From Pantoea sp. alder81 (lineage in GTDB: Bacteria > Pseudomonadota > Gammaproteobacteria > Enterobacterales > Enterobacteriaceae): DNA of 64,000 bases. The first letter of the stretch is position 1; the number at the start of each line of letters is the position of its first letter. Both the position numbers and the translations under genes were made by a program. Shown piece by piece: positions 50,704-59,516 of this stretch. The stretch lies in contig NZ_JAIUDA010000004.1 in assembly GCF_020179835.1 (NCBI RefSeq), positions 1 through 64,000 on the forward strand. Direction: 5' to 3'. The notes under the pieces were generated by a model. The model made no database searches, was not told where the DNA came from, and was given only the letters and a program-made list of their open reading frames with translations.

Positions 50704-51627
50704 CTATATCTTCCGCTGCAGCAGACTGCGCAAAATTTCCCGCAGCCAGCAGTTTGCCGGATCGTCTTGCTGCGCGTTGTGCCACAGCAAGCTCAGCTCA
50801 TAATCCGGCATCTCAACCGGCACCGGCGCAGCATTTAAGCCATAGCGTTGGCACCACGCAGGCGCCAGCCCTTGAGGTACGGTGGCGAACAGCGGCATCT
50901 GCTTTAGCAGCAAAGGTAAGCTGGAAAAGTGCGGCGTGACATAGCGAACACGTCTGGATTGGCCCAGGCGCTGCAAAGCATGGTCAAGGGCACTTTCGCT
51001 GGCACCGCGATAAGACACCAGCGCATGCGGATGTTGTACAAACTGCGTCAGCGTCAGCCGTTTCAGCGCGATTTGTTTGTCGCTCCATAAGGTGCAGAAA
51101 CCCGCCGGACCGATTTTCTCGCGGGTTAAGTCACGACTAATTTCATTCCCAACGGTGATCACCACATCCGCCTGCTGCTGCTCCATCAACGGAATCGCCT
51201 GCCAGGGATCGGCGGCCACGACATGGATATCCACGCCAGGCGCGTCATTGGCCAGTTCAGCCAACAAATCAGGCATCAGCCACTGCTCCAGCCAGTCACT
51301 CATGCCGATGCGAAAACGGCGGTTATCACGCTGGGGATCAAATGCAGCGGGCGTGAAGATCACCCGGTGCAGCCCCTGCATCAGTGGTGCGAACTGCTGC
51401 ACTAATTGCTCGGCACGCGGCGTCGGTGTCATACCGTATGAAGTGCGGATAAACAGCGCATCATCGAACATCTCACGCAGCCTTTTCAGGGCGGCACTCA
51501 CCGCTGGCTGGCCGAGGTAAAGGCGATTGGCGGCCTGCGTAACGCTGCGCACCTCGTACATCACCATCAACACAACCAGCAGATTGAGATCGATACGTGA
51601 GAAATCATTTTCATTGATGCTGTTCAT
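50704..51627 (-). CDS. LysR-family regulator next to the hydrolase/amidase pair
   Basis: A 307-residue LysR protein. The helix-turn-helix is LNLLVVLMVMYEVRSVTQAANRLYLGQPAVSAALKRLREMFDDALF (about residues 13-58), the effector domain of the NodD/LeuO-like type. The ATG at 51627 is chosen because family similarity begins there (MNSINENDFSRIDLNL); the frame is open further upstream without similarity. It is divergent from the metallo-beta-lactamase-fold gene at 51730, with 102 bases between. It likely controls that gene and the amidase behind it. Confidence 0.86.
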   Translation of the reverse strand: MNSINENDFSRIDLNLLVVLMVMYEVRSVTQAANRLYLGQPAVSAALKRLREMFDDALFIRTSYGMTPTPRAEQLVQQFAPLMQGLHRVIFTPAAFDPQRDNRRFRIGMSDWLEQWLMPDLLAELANDAPGVDIHVVAADPWQAIPLMEQQQADVVITVGNEISRDLTREKIGPAGFCTLWSDKQIALKRLTLTQFVQHPHALVSYRGASESALDHALQRLGQSRRVRYVTPHFSSLPLLLKQMPLFATVPQGLAPAWCQRYGLNAAPVPVEMPDYELSLLWHNAQQDDPANCWLREILRSLLQRKI

Positions 51628-51729
51628 GATTTTAATCGATTTAAATAATGTTATGCGCCTCAGTATAGTGACTTTCAACTTACTGTCACGGACGCTATTG
51701 AACGCGTCCTCTATCAAGTGGAGCACAGC

Positions 51730-52551
51730 ATGAACATTCAGGTGGGCGAGTGCCAGGTTGAAAAAATCACTGAACAGCGCGCAACCTTTCCTTTCGGTGC
51801 ATTGTTTAAAGCACATCGCACCGAAATGAGTGACGCCTTTGCCGAACAACCTGCAGAGGTCTCGATTCACAGTTGGCTGGTGCGCACCGCCGAGCACACC
51901 ATCCTGATTGATACCGCAACCGGCAATGGCCGTCATCGCGATAACAAACCTTTATTTCATCTGCTGAATACGCCTTACGCCGACAATCTGGCACAGGCGG
52001 GCGTTAACCCGGCGGAAGTGACGCTGATATTAATGACGCACATTCATACCGATCACGTTGGCTGGAACACCCACTGGGTTGACGGCCAGTGGCAGCCGAT
52101 GTTCCCCAATGCGCGTTATATCTGCTCAGCGATTGAATTGCAGCACTGTCAGGACGATCCCGCCAGCCAGGAACTTTATCGCGACAGTATTCTGCCGCTG
52201 ATCGAGCGCGGCCAGTTGCAGACCATCGATGTGCAGGATTCCCCGCTGTTTGCCGGCGTGCTGCGCTATATTTCCACGCCGGGTCACAGCATCGATCATG
52301 CGTCGATTGTGCTGGAAAGCCAGGGCGAATATGCGATTTTCCCGGGCGATGTGATGCACCATCCGGTGCAATTTCAGCACCCGCACTGGAACTCGCTGTT
52401 CTGTGTAGATCTACCGCTCGCCACGGCATCACGTCAACGCGTTATAGACTGGTGCCAGCAACATCAGGCAATCTGGTTCAGTTCCCATTTTCATAGCAGC
52501 TCTTTGGGCCGTGTTGCGCCTGATGGGCAATGGAGTCCACTTGAGGATTGA
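51730..52551 (+). CDS. Metallo-beta-lactamase-fold hydrolase
   Basis: A 273-residue zinc hydrolase. The metal motif HIHTDH is at residues 104-109, with further ligands in TPGHS and the aspartate in FPGDVMHHP. The HxHxDHVGWN form is shared by lactonases and organophosphate or ester hydrolases of the methyl parathion hydrolase-like type. No signal peptide, so cytoplasmic. It lies four bases before the amidase gene start and is probably co-transcribed with it. Lactone opening followed by amide cleavage is one possible joint role, but no substrate can be named. Confidence 0.83.
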   Translation: MNIQVGECQVEKITEQRATFPFGALFKAHRTEMSDAFAEQPAEVSIHSWLVRTAEHTILIDTATGNGRHRDNKPLFHLLNTPYADNLAQAGVNPAEVTLILMTHIHTDHVGWNTHWVDGQWQPMFPNARYICSAIELQHCQDDPASQELYRDSILPLIERGQLQTIDVQDSPLFAGVLRYISTPGHSIDHASIVLESQGEYAIFPGDVMHHPVQFQHPHWNSLFCVDLPLATASRQRVIDWCQQHQAIWFSSHFHSSSLGRVAPDGQWSPLED

Positions 52552-52555
52552 CCGG

Positions 52556-53899
52556 ATGCAATACGCTAACTATCTCACCGCGTCGCTGAGCGACTTACGG
52601 CAGGCGCTGCAACGCGGCGATGTCACGGCACGCGAGTTGACCGACTATGCACTGCAACGCATAAGCGAGGCAGACCAGCCGCGCTACAACGCCATCACCT
52701 GGCTGTTTGCGGATGAAGCGCGTGCGGCAGCAGAACTGAGTGATACACGCCGTCAACGTGGTGAGGCGTTGGGTCAGCTGGACGGCATTCCGGTGCTGAT
52801 TAAAGACAATATTGAAGTACGAGGCTGGCCCACCAGCGCGGGTTCGGTGATGTTGCGTGACGTCATCGCCCAAACCGATGCCCCGCTGGTCACCACACTG
52901 CGCCACCAGGGCGCGGTTCTTATCGGTAAAACCGCGATGCATGAACTGGCGGCGGGCATTACCGGCGCCTCCTCACTGACCGGCTTCACCCACAATGCCT
53001 GGCGGGAAGGACGTTCTCCGGGCGGATCGAGCAGCGGCTCCGCAGTTGCCGTTGCCGCCGGTTATGTACCACTGGCTATCGGCAGTGACACGGCAGGTTC
53101 GGTGCGTATTCCCGCCGCGTTTAATGGCCTGTTTGGCTTACGTATGACGCGCGGTGCGCTTAGCACAGCCGGCATTGTGCCGCTATCAACAACGCAGGAT
53201 ATTCCCGGCCCGCTGGTGCGCTGCGCGGCCGACCTGCGCATTGTCAGCGAGGTGCTCAGCGGCAAGAAATTTGCCACTGAGGGAGAAGCGTTGCGGGTTG
53301 GCATCTGGCAGGAAGGATTCGCCGCCGATGAAGATGAGATTAACCAGTCGGTACAGGCCGCCGTCGCCGGATTCACGCCAGCAACGCTGAGCTGGCCTGA
53401 GTTAGAGGCGTTAGCCGCGGATGCCAATATCATCGGCTATGAATTTGCTGAAGCGCTGGCGAAGTATTTAGCCGATAAACCTCAGGCACAGTTCCATTCC
53501 TTGCCGGCAATCGCTGCGTCCGGGCTTTATCATCCTCAGCTCGAAACCGTGTTTAAAACGCGTGCGGTTCATCCGGGCACTGATAGCGAGGGTTATGCAC
53601 AGGTGCAGCAGCGCCAACATGATCTTTACCAGCAGTTGGTGGCGATGTTCGACCAGCACAACATAAACCTGCTGGCCTACCCGGTGGTGCGCCGCGCGCC
53701 AGTCAAACACGGCGAGATGCAGGAAGGCAGCAATGCGCTGGTTTCAGCGGTGACTGGCGCGCCAGCGATTTCGATTCCCGCTGGCTTGAGCGATGAGGGA
53801 TTACCGATTGGTGTCGAATTACTGGCGCTGCGTGGTCGGGAAGATTTGCTGTTGCGCGCGGCTGAAGTCATCGAGCTACGCATTTCGCTAAACAAATAA
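52556..53899 (+). CDS. Amidase-signature-family amidase, second in window
   Basis: A 447-residue amidase. The triad is Lys83 (GIPVLIKDN), the serine cluster in SPGGSSSGS (residues 154-162) and nucleophile Ser182 (GSDTAGSVRIPA). This resembles AtzF/allophanate- or indoleacetamide-type amidases only in the common core. ATG 52556 has GAGG upstream. It follows the metallo-hydrolase by four bases. It is distinct from the amidase at 17255 (different length and C-terminus), so the two are not recent duplicates. Confidence 0.87.
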   Translation: MQYANYLTASLSDLRQALQRGDVTARELTDYALQRISEADQPRYNAITWLFADEARAAAELSDTRRQRGEALGQLDGIPVLIKDNIEVRGWPTSAGSVMLRDVIAQTDAPLVTTLRHQGAVLIGKTAMHELAAGITGASSLTGFTHNAWREGRSPGGSSSGSAVAVAAGYVPLAIGSDTAGSVRIPAAFNGLFGLRMTRGALSTAGIVPLSTTQDIPGPLVRCAADLRIVSEVLSGKKFATEGEALRVGIWQEGFAADEDEINQSVQAAVAGFTPATLSWPELEALAADANIIGYEFAEALAKYLADKPQAQFHSLPAIAASGLYHPQLETVFKTRAVHPGTDSEGYAQVQQRQHDLYQQLVAMFDQHNINLLAYPVVRRAPVKHGEMQEGSNALVSAVTGAPAISIPAGLSDEGLPIGVELLALRGREDLLLRAAEVIELRISLNK

Positions 53900-53903
53900 A
53901 AGC

Positions 53904-53921
53904 GTCGCCACAGTTGGCGAC
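53904..53921. terminator. Bidirectional terminator
   Basis: GTCGCC (53904-53909), loop ACAGTT, GGCGAC (53916-53921) lies between the convergent amidase and DUF2000 genes. On the minus strand the stem is followed by GCTTTTATTTGTTT, so it ends the DUF2000 transcript well. Confidence 0.75.
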
Positions 53922-53926
53922 CGCGT

Positions 53927-54334
53927 TTATCCGTGCAGAGACAGCCCTTTAATCGCCTTATCCACCGCTTTCTTTGGCCCACGAATCGCGATGCCGACCA
54001 GGTTCAGGTTGTCAGCATCTTCCGCCATAAACACCTCGCGGTTGGCAGCATCATGTCCGGTGGAGAACATCGCTTCGACATACGGGATCACCGTCAATTC
54101 CCGCTCCATACCCTGGCGATGTGCCCGCTGTAATCCCGCCACATCGCCGGCAAACACCAGCATCGGCTGGCCCGCCATATTGCCGTATTGCCGCCCTTTC
54201 GCATCCACGTAGGGTTCTCCCATCATGTCAGGTGCGGCAGAGGCAATGCCGGTGGCGAGAAAGGCCACTACGTTCAGGCGCTGCCAGGTGGCTAAGTCAT
54301 CACGAACAATCAGGGCGATTTTGGTATCAAACAT
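53927..54334 (-). CDS. DUF2000-family protein
   Basis: A 135-residue protein of the DUF2000 family, related in fold to peptidyl-tRNA hydrolase 2. Family blocks are TKIALIVRDDLATWQRLNVVAFLATG, GQPMLVFAGDVAGLQRAHR and NREVFMAEDADNLNLVGIAIRGPKKAVDKAIKGLSL. The biochemical function of the family is unknown. ATG 54334 is preferred over a TTG two codons upstream. It lies downstream of the AraC gene on the same strand; the two may be co-transcribed, with a 34-base gap. Confidence 0.85.
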   Translation of the reverse strand: MFDTKIALIVRDDLATWQRLNVVAFLATGIASAAPDMMGEPYVDAKGRQYGNMAGQPMLVFAGDVAGLQRAHRQGMERELTVIPYVEAMFSTGHDAANREVFMAEDADNLNLVGIAIRGPKKAVDKAIKGLSLHG

Positions 54335-54368
54335 CTGCAACTACTCTCCGATGAGGTCTAAAACACCA

Positions 54369-55226
54369 TCATCTTAGAGTTGCGGGGGTGGCATATAGAA
54401 CGTTTGTGCACTGTCTTTGATAAGAGGCGGGAGTCATGCGATAGGCCCGCTGGAACCAGCGCCCGAGGTGACTTTGATCGGCAAATCCGACTTGCGCGGC
54501 AACCTGCACCGGCTCAATGCCCTGCGCCAGCAGCACACGTGCGCTGCGCAATCTCAGGCGCACCAGATACGCATGCGGTGACTGGCCAAACGCCTGTTTA
54601 AACTGGCGCGTCAGCTTAAAACGATCGATGCCCGCCAGACGTGACAGTTCATCGAGCCCGACATCCTGCGCCATAAAATCGTGCAGATAGTCGCGTAATA
54701 GCTGCATGTGTTGCATCGCTGCGCCTGTTTGCGCATTGGGTTTGGTTTCAAGATGGCGGGAAAGCATCGTCATCAGATGATCGAGGCTCTGATCGCGTGC
54801 CAGTCGCCCTTCACTGTGATGCACTGAAAACCACGCCTGCTGGATGGCACTGGCCAACAGCGCATCATCATTTAGCGTGTGGCGAAACGCCCCTTCAATG
54901 TTGGAGACATCGCCCAGACCGCGTCGCTGCATCATCTCTGCCACCCAACGCTGCGGCAGATAGAGCATGGTATAGGTGAAACCCTCTTCGTTGGGCGCGT
55001 GGCCGTCATGCACCGCGCCCGGCTCAATCAAAATGGCGCGGCCCGGCGTGCTGGTGTGCAATGCACGATGACAATTAAAACGCTGTAAGCCCTGCTGCGT
55101 CACGCCCACCAGTAATTCATCGTGATCGTGCGGATCGTAGGCGTGTCCGCGAAAATGCGCGTTGACGCTTTCGATACCGGTTTCGTCATCGCGACGAAAA
55201 TCGACCCAATCATTATTGGCTGACAT
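54369..55226 (-). CDS. AraC-family regulator
   Basis: A 285-residue regulator. The N-terminal cupin sensor (HAYDPHDHDELLVGVTQQGLQRF, with a His-x-His pair) precedes a double helix-turn-helix (LDELSRLAGIDRFKLTRQFKQAFGQSPHAY and VAAQVGFADQSHLGRWFQRAYRMTP). The ATG at 55226 starts the recognisable domain. It is placed between the anion permease and the DUF2000 gene, all on the same strand, and probably regulates one of them. Confidence 0.87.
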   Translation of the reverse strand: MSANNDWVDFRRDDETGIESVNAHFRGHAYDPHDHDELLVGVTQQGLQRFNCHRALHTSTPGRAILIEPGAVHDGHAPNEEGFTYTMLYLPQRWVAEMMQRRGLGDVSNIEGAFRHTLNDDALLASAIQQAWFSVHHSEGRLARDQSLDHLMTMLSRHLETKPNAQTGAAMQHMQLLRDYLHDFMAQDVGLDELSRLAGIDRFKLTRQFKQAFGQSPHAYLVRLRLRSARVLLAQGIEPVQVAAQVGFADQSHLGRWFQRAYRMTPASYQRQCTNVLYATPATLR

Positions 55227-55261
55227 AACGGCGATCTCAGTGCAGGGGTTGTAAGGGAAAG

Positions 55262-56560
55262 TCAGGCATAGCCTAGCAGCCTGAACCAGAGATAATCCAG
55301 TGGTAACAGCAGCAGTACGCTGAAGATAAATACCAGCACACACAGCTGCAGTCCTGCTTTGGCAGGCACGTTGCCCAGCCCCATCGCTACCACCACTGGC
55401 GATGCCTGATAAGGCAGTAACGGCGTCGCATAGGCAAATACCTGCATCATCACCACGCTTATCAATGAAAAGCCGGATGCATTAGCTAGCTCTTGCGCGA
55501 TCGGCGTCACCATAGCCGGCACGCCGTTGGCGGTCAGCACAAAGTTAAGCAGTGAGACCAGCGCGTTAAGCACCGCGAAATTGCCGAACGAAGCATGATC
55601 CTGCAGTGGCAGAACGCTCAGCAGTAGATTAGCGATCAGACGACCCAGCCCAGAATCCACCACCACCGTGGCCACGCCAAGAATGCCCGCGATATAGATA
55701 CAGGTGCGGAAATTAACCCCGCTGGCGAAATCATCCCCCGAGAGAAAGCCAATGCGCGGCAGCAGGCAAATACACGCCGCCGCCAGCCCGACCCATGCGG
55801 CTGGTAAGCCGTGCAGGCTGTCGGTCATCCAAAGCAACAGGGTCATAGCCAGCAGACCCATCAACCGCCATTCGCTGCGACTGAGCGGCTCAAGTTGATC
55901 GCGATGGCGCACGGACTGAGGTTGCGCGTGGAACAGGAACAGAATAGCGGCAGCGAGTATCATTCCCTTGCCGATCCCCACCACCGGCATATGCAGCAGC
56001 CACCAGGGCAGCCACTGTAGATGGATCTGATAGGCGTTTTCGGCTGCGCCGCTGAGCACCAAGTTGGGCACATTAGCCGGTAAGATACTGGCGGAGAGCT
56101 GGAAAGTGCCAAACCCCACCGCCAGCGCCAGACCAATACTGCCGCGACTCCCGGCCTTGATACCGGCCCGTTCCCCCATAGCCAGTACTACAGGCATCAG
56201 TAAAGCGATGCGCCCCATATTGGAAGGCATCACCAATGCCAGCAGATAGGTCAGCACCAGGGTGCCAACGACCATGCGCGGCCAGCTCTGACTGAGAGGC
56301 ACCACCAGATAGTTCGCCCAGCGTTGTGCAAGCCCGACTTTGCGGATCGCCGCGCCGAGCACAAAACCGCTCAATACCAGCCAGAAGGCTGAAGAGGCAA
56401 ATCCGCTGAAGATGGTGCTGGTAGGTGCGATGTTCAGCAGCGTGGCGGCGGCAAAAAACAGCAGCGCGGTAAGGTATTCCGGCAATCGCGCGCTTGCCCA
56501 TAGCAATATGGTGATGGCTATCACCAACGTGGTAAGCCAGAAATGCATATCTGAAGTCAC
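55262..56560 (-). CDS. SLC13/DASS-type anion permease
   Basis: A 432-residue inner-membrane protein with about twelve hydrophobic segments and the divalent anion:Na+ symporter style: FWLVLSGFVLGAAIRKVGLAQRW, PSNMGRIALLMPVVLAMG, and the second-half repeat TANGVPAMVTPIAQELA. Substrates in this family are dicarboxylates, sulfate or tricarboxylates. A GTG at 56560 is chosen because AGGGAG lies eight bases upstream; the first ATG (56548) has no ribosome site. It is followed by an AraC gene 35 bases later. A LysR gene lies upstream on the same strand. Confidence 0.83.
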   Translation of the reverse strand: MTSDMHFWLTTLVIAITILLWASARLPEYLTALLFFAAATLLNIAPTSTIFSGFASSAFWLVLSGFVLGAAIRKVGLAQRWANYLVVPLSQSWPRMVVGTLVLTYLLALVMPSNMGRIALLMPVVLAMGERAGIKAGSRGSIGLALAVGFGTFQLSASILPANVPNLVLSGAAENAYQIHLQWLPWWLLHMPVVGIGKGMILAAAILFLFHAQPQSVRHRDQLEPLSRSEWRLMGLLAMTLLLWMTDSLHGLPAAWVGLAAACICLLPRIGFLSGDDFASGVNFRTCIYIAGILGVATVVVDSGLGRLIANLLLSVLPLQDHASFGNFAVLNALVSLLNFVLTANGVPAMVTPIAQELANASGFSLISVVMMQVFAYATPLLPYQASPVVVAMGLGNVPAKAGLQLCVLVFIFSVLLLLPLDYLWFRLLGYA

Positions 56561-56650
56561 TGACCGAACTCCCTGTCTACTAACCGTCGCACAAAGCGGA
56601 TAAGCATAGTGCAATCCATAATGTGCAACGCTGAGTCAGTTAACAGTTTG

Positions 56651-57550
56651 TTAAATTGCCAGCTGTCCGAGCCAGTTTATTAACGCTTCGCTGCCCGGCT
56701 GGCTGCGCGAACGCTGTGGCCAGGCAAGAAAATAGGGTTTACTTAACGGCAGGCTTAACGCATCAACCATAACCAAATCCCCTCGCGCCAGCTCAGCGGC
56801 AATCAGTCTTTTCTGCCCCAACAACAAACCCGCTCCTGCCACAGCAGCATCTATCGCCAAAGAGGTCAGATTGAAGCTTAACGCGGGTTGTGGCACGGGT
56901 TCCGCCATGCCTTTCGCCTGATACCAGCTGCGCCAGTCGGGCAAAAAACGCCCTTCGTTACCCCAGTCGAGATGAATCAACGGAGCCTGCTGCAACACGC
57001 TTTCCAGCGGAAATTGCTTGAGCAGCGCGGGACTCGCCACCGGCACCACTTCGTCCAAAAACAGCCGCTGCTTATCAAGCTGAGGATAGCGATCCTCACC
57101 AAAGCAAATGACAAAGTCCGCTGGGGTTGCATTGAAATCCACTTGTGCATGAGTGCCGTGCAGCGATAAATCAATATCAGGACAGTGAACGCGCCACTGC
57201 GCAATGTGGGGCAGCAGCCACTTCGAGGCCAGCGCGGGCAATGAATAGAGCGTTAGCTTGGGCATCGTCGCCACATGACGCAGGTTTTGCTGCCCGAGAT
57301 GCAGAATGTCAAAGGCTTCCGTCACATAGCGCAGATACTCTTTGCCGGTTTCAGTCAGCATTACGCCACTTTGCGTACGCACAAACAGCGCGCTGCCCAA
57401 CTGTTCCTCTAGCTGGCGAATTTGTTGGCTCACCGCAGCAGGCGTCAGCGCCAGTTGTGCGGCGGCCTTTGCCAGACTGCCCAACTCCGCCGCCACCTTA
57501 AATGACTGGATAACGCTGATTTTCGGTAAACGCGGTGACTGTGCGGGCAT
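56651..57550 (-). CDS. LysR-family regulator (GcvA-like)
   Basis: A 299-residue LysR protein. The helix-turn-helix spans SLAKAAAQLALTPAAVSQQIRQLEEQLG, and the effector domain is of the GcvA/AmpR type (WLLPHIAQWRVHCPDIDLSLHGT). It is divergent from the HalD/BesD-like oxygenase gene and lies upstream of the anion permease gene on the same strand, so either could be its target. Confidence 0.88.
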   Translation of the reverse strand: MPAQSPRLPKISVIQSFKVAAELGSLAKAAAQLALTPAAVSQQIRQLEEQLGSALFVRTQSGVMLTETGKEYLRYVTEAFDILHLGQQNLRHVATMPKLTLYSLPALASKWLLPHIAQWRVHCPDIDLSLHGTHAQVDFNATPADFVICFGEDRYPQLDKQRLFLDEVVPVASPALLKQFPLESVLQQAPLIHLDWGNEGRFLPDWRSWYQAKGMAEPVPQPALSFNLTSLAIDAAVAGAGLLLGQKRLIAAELARGDLVMVDALSLPLSKPYFLAWPQRSRSQPGSEALINWLGQLAI

Positions 57551-57648
57551 TAAGGTTTCCTTAGCAGGGCATTAAATTTATATCGTTACGCACTAACATA
57601 TCAGTGAGTTACAGTCATTACACACCTGTCACAATGAGAACTGCTGCT

Positions 57649-58419
57649 ATGACTGCACTGATTCGTTTCGATTTGCATCCACTGGCCGACGCCGAATGGC
57701 GACGTGAATGCCGTGAACAGCTCAACCAGCATGGCGCGCTGGTTCTGCGTCAGTTTTTACAACCCGACGCGTTGCAAAACATCATTGCCGAAGGAAATGC
57801 TCAGCGCCATCTGGCCTATCACACCCTCAGCAAACATAACGTCTATCTGATGAAAAAAGACGAGGCGTTCGACGCTGATCATCCGCGCAATCGCGATGTG
57901 ATCAGTACCAAAGGCTGTATTACCGACGACGTGATTGCCGCCGAATCGCCGCTGCGCCAACTGTATAACGACGAACTGTTTAAAAGTTTTCTGTGCGACG
58001 TGCTGGGCGAAACCGCGCTCTATCCCTACGCCGACCCGCTTTCATCCATCAACCTGCATTACGCGCCCGATGGACAGGAACTCGGCTGGCACTTCGATAA
58101 CTCCTCCTTTGCCATCACCCTACTGGTGCAGAAACCCCGCGCGGGCGGCGTATTCCAGTATGTGAAGGATTTACGCGATGCCGATGCGGGAGAGATGAAT
58201 TTTGACGGCGTGGCGGCGGTATTGGATCAACGCCAACCGGTCGATGCATTGGCGATTGAAGCGGGTGACTTAGTGCTGTTCCGTGGTCGCAACTCAATGC
58301 ACCGTGTGACGCCAACTGAAGGTGACGTCACGCGTATGCTGGCGGTGCTGGCGTACAACACGCAGCCCGGCATCGCCCTGTCGGAAACGGCGCGCATGAC
58401 CTTTTATGGTCGGTTATGA
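57649..58419 (+). CDS. HalD/BesD-like non-haem iron 2-oxoglutarate oxygenase (hydroxylase form)
   Basis: A 256-residue relative of the amino-acid-modifying HalD/BesD group. The metal site reads GWHFDNSSFAITLLVQ, with His148 and Asp150 as ligands, and the second histidine is His218 in NSMHRVTP; Arg229 (TRMLAVLAYN) is placed to hold 2-oxoglutarate. Halogenases of the group have glycine in place of the aspartate, so this protein should hydroxylate or desaturate, not chlorinate. No clear ribosome site marks the start; ATG codons at 57634 and 57649 are both possible. It is divergent from a LysR gene and overlaps the convergent DUF2817 gene by 16 bases. A free amino acid is the likely substrate. 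Confidence 0.78.
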   Translation: MTALIRFDLHPLADAEWRRECREQLNQHGALVLRQFLQPDALQNIIAEGNAQRHLAYHTLSKHNVYLMKKDEAFDADHPRNRDVISTKGCITDDVIAAESPLRQLYNDELFKSFLCDVLGETALYPYADPLSSINLHYAPDGQELGWHFDNSSFAITLLVQKPRAGGVFQYVKDLRDADAGEMNFDGVAAVLDQRQPVDALAIEAGDLVLFRGRNSMHRVTPTEGDVTRMLAVLAYNTQPGIALSETARMTFYGRL

Positions 58420-59492
58420 TTGGCGTTTAACAAACCCTGCCAGCCACGCACAAAAATCTGCTGGGTACGAAAAGCCACCAGATCGCGCCAGTCGCGGTCT
58501 GCTGGCCAAAAACCTTCCACCAGCTCATGCTTTAAGGCGCGCCCTGATTCACTGGCCGGTTCACCCTGCAGATGCAGCCAATGATCTTCACGCACGCGAC
58601 GATGCATCTCTTCGCCGGGATACGTTCCGCACTCCACCACCAGCGGCAAGATCTGCGTCTGCGGCAGTGATTCCAGCAGGAACTGCGACAGATAGCCGGT
58701 TGCGGTTGCGGTCACTCCGGTGACACTGTCACGGCCTGCACCGGTAAACAGTAACGTTAACCACTCGCCATACAGAGATTTTCCCCACTGATGCGCAGCG
58801 AATTGTTGTTCAGCAATCGAGAGCAACATCGGATGGCCCCAGGCACCGGCTCCCGTATGCAGATCGAAGCTCAGGATGGTTTTTGCCTGCGACAAATGGT
58901 CAGCGATGATGGTTTGCATGGTGCGATAAGACCAGCTCGGCTGCTGTCCACCGTAGAAGAAGCCGTCCGCGAATTGGTATTGCCCGGCTTCCACCACCCG
59001 TTTCACCGCCAGCCAACCTGCGCCGTTAAGGGTTTCAGCTAATAGCTCATCAGCTTGTGTACGCTCGCCATGGTAGATGCCGTGCCATGACGGGTATTCA
59101 GGGTTAGCGGGGGCTGGCTGCGTAAAGTCGATGAAGTTGCGGTTAAGATCGATGTTGTCTTCGTTGACGCGTCGTAAATGTGCCGCGCCCCAGGGATTCA
59201 ACAGGTGCAGCAACACAATCGCGGTGTCATCGGGCAAGGCAGTGAGACTAAAGCGATTAAGCCACTCAATCTGACTGTCCGAACCATAATAGCCTTCCAC
59301 TCCGTGCGTGCCAGAGATGATCATCATCAGTTTGCTGGCGGCGGGATCGCCAATTACGGCGACATCGGTGTAAAGCGTTTCACCTTGTGGGCCCGACAGC
59401 GGATGCGGATAAGAAGTCAGAGCGCCGTGTTGGCGCTCGACTGCCGCGAGGAAACGTGCACGTTGGGACGGGTAATGCGGCAATTCAGACAT
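58404..59492 (-). CDS. DUF2817 zinc carboxypeptidase-like protein
   Basis: A 362-residue M14-like metallohydrolase. Zinc ligands are read from SGTHGVEGYYG (His63, Glu66) and the later DLHTGAGAWG. VECGTYPGEEMHRRV carries the probable catalytic glutamate. No signal peptide. DUF2817 proteins are related to succinylglutamate desuccinylase/aspartoacylase-type enzymes, so removal of an acyl group or of a terminal amino acid are both possible. It follows the cationic amino-acid binding-protein gene by 24 bases on the same strand, so the two are probably one operon for uptake and cleavage. Confidence 0.82.
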   Translation of the reverse strand: MSELPHYPSQRARFLAAVERQHGALTSYPHPLSGPQGETLYTDVAVIGDPAASKLMMIISGTHGVEGYYGSDSQIEWLNRFSLTALPDDTAIVLLHLLNPWGAAHLRRVNEDNIDLNRNFIDFTQPAPANPEYPSWHGIYHGERTQADELLAETLNGAGWLAVKRVVEAGQYQFADGFFYGGQQPSWSYRTMQTIIADHLSQAKTILSFDLHTGAGAWGHPMLLSIAEQQFAAHQWGKSLYGEWLTLLFTGAGRDSVTGVTATATGYLSQFLLESLPQTQILPLVVECGTYPGEEMHRRVREDHWLHLQGEPASESGRALKHELVEGFWPADRDWRDLVAFRTQQIFVRGWQGLLNANHNRP

Positions 59493-59516
59493 GCTGTTTC
59501 CTGTAAATAATGGCGC

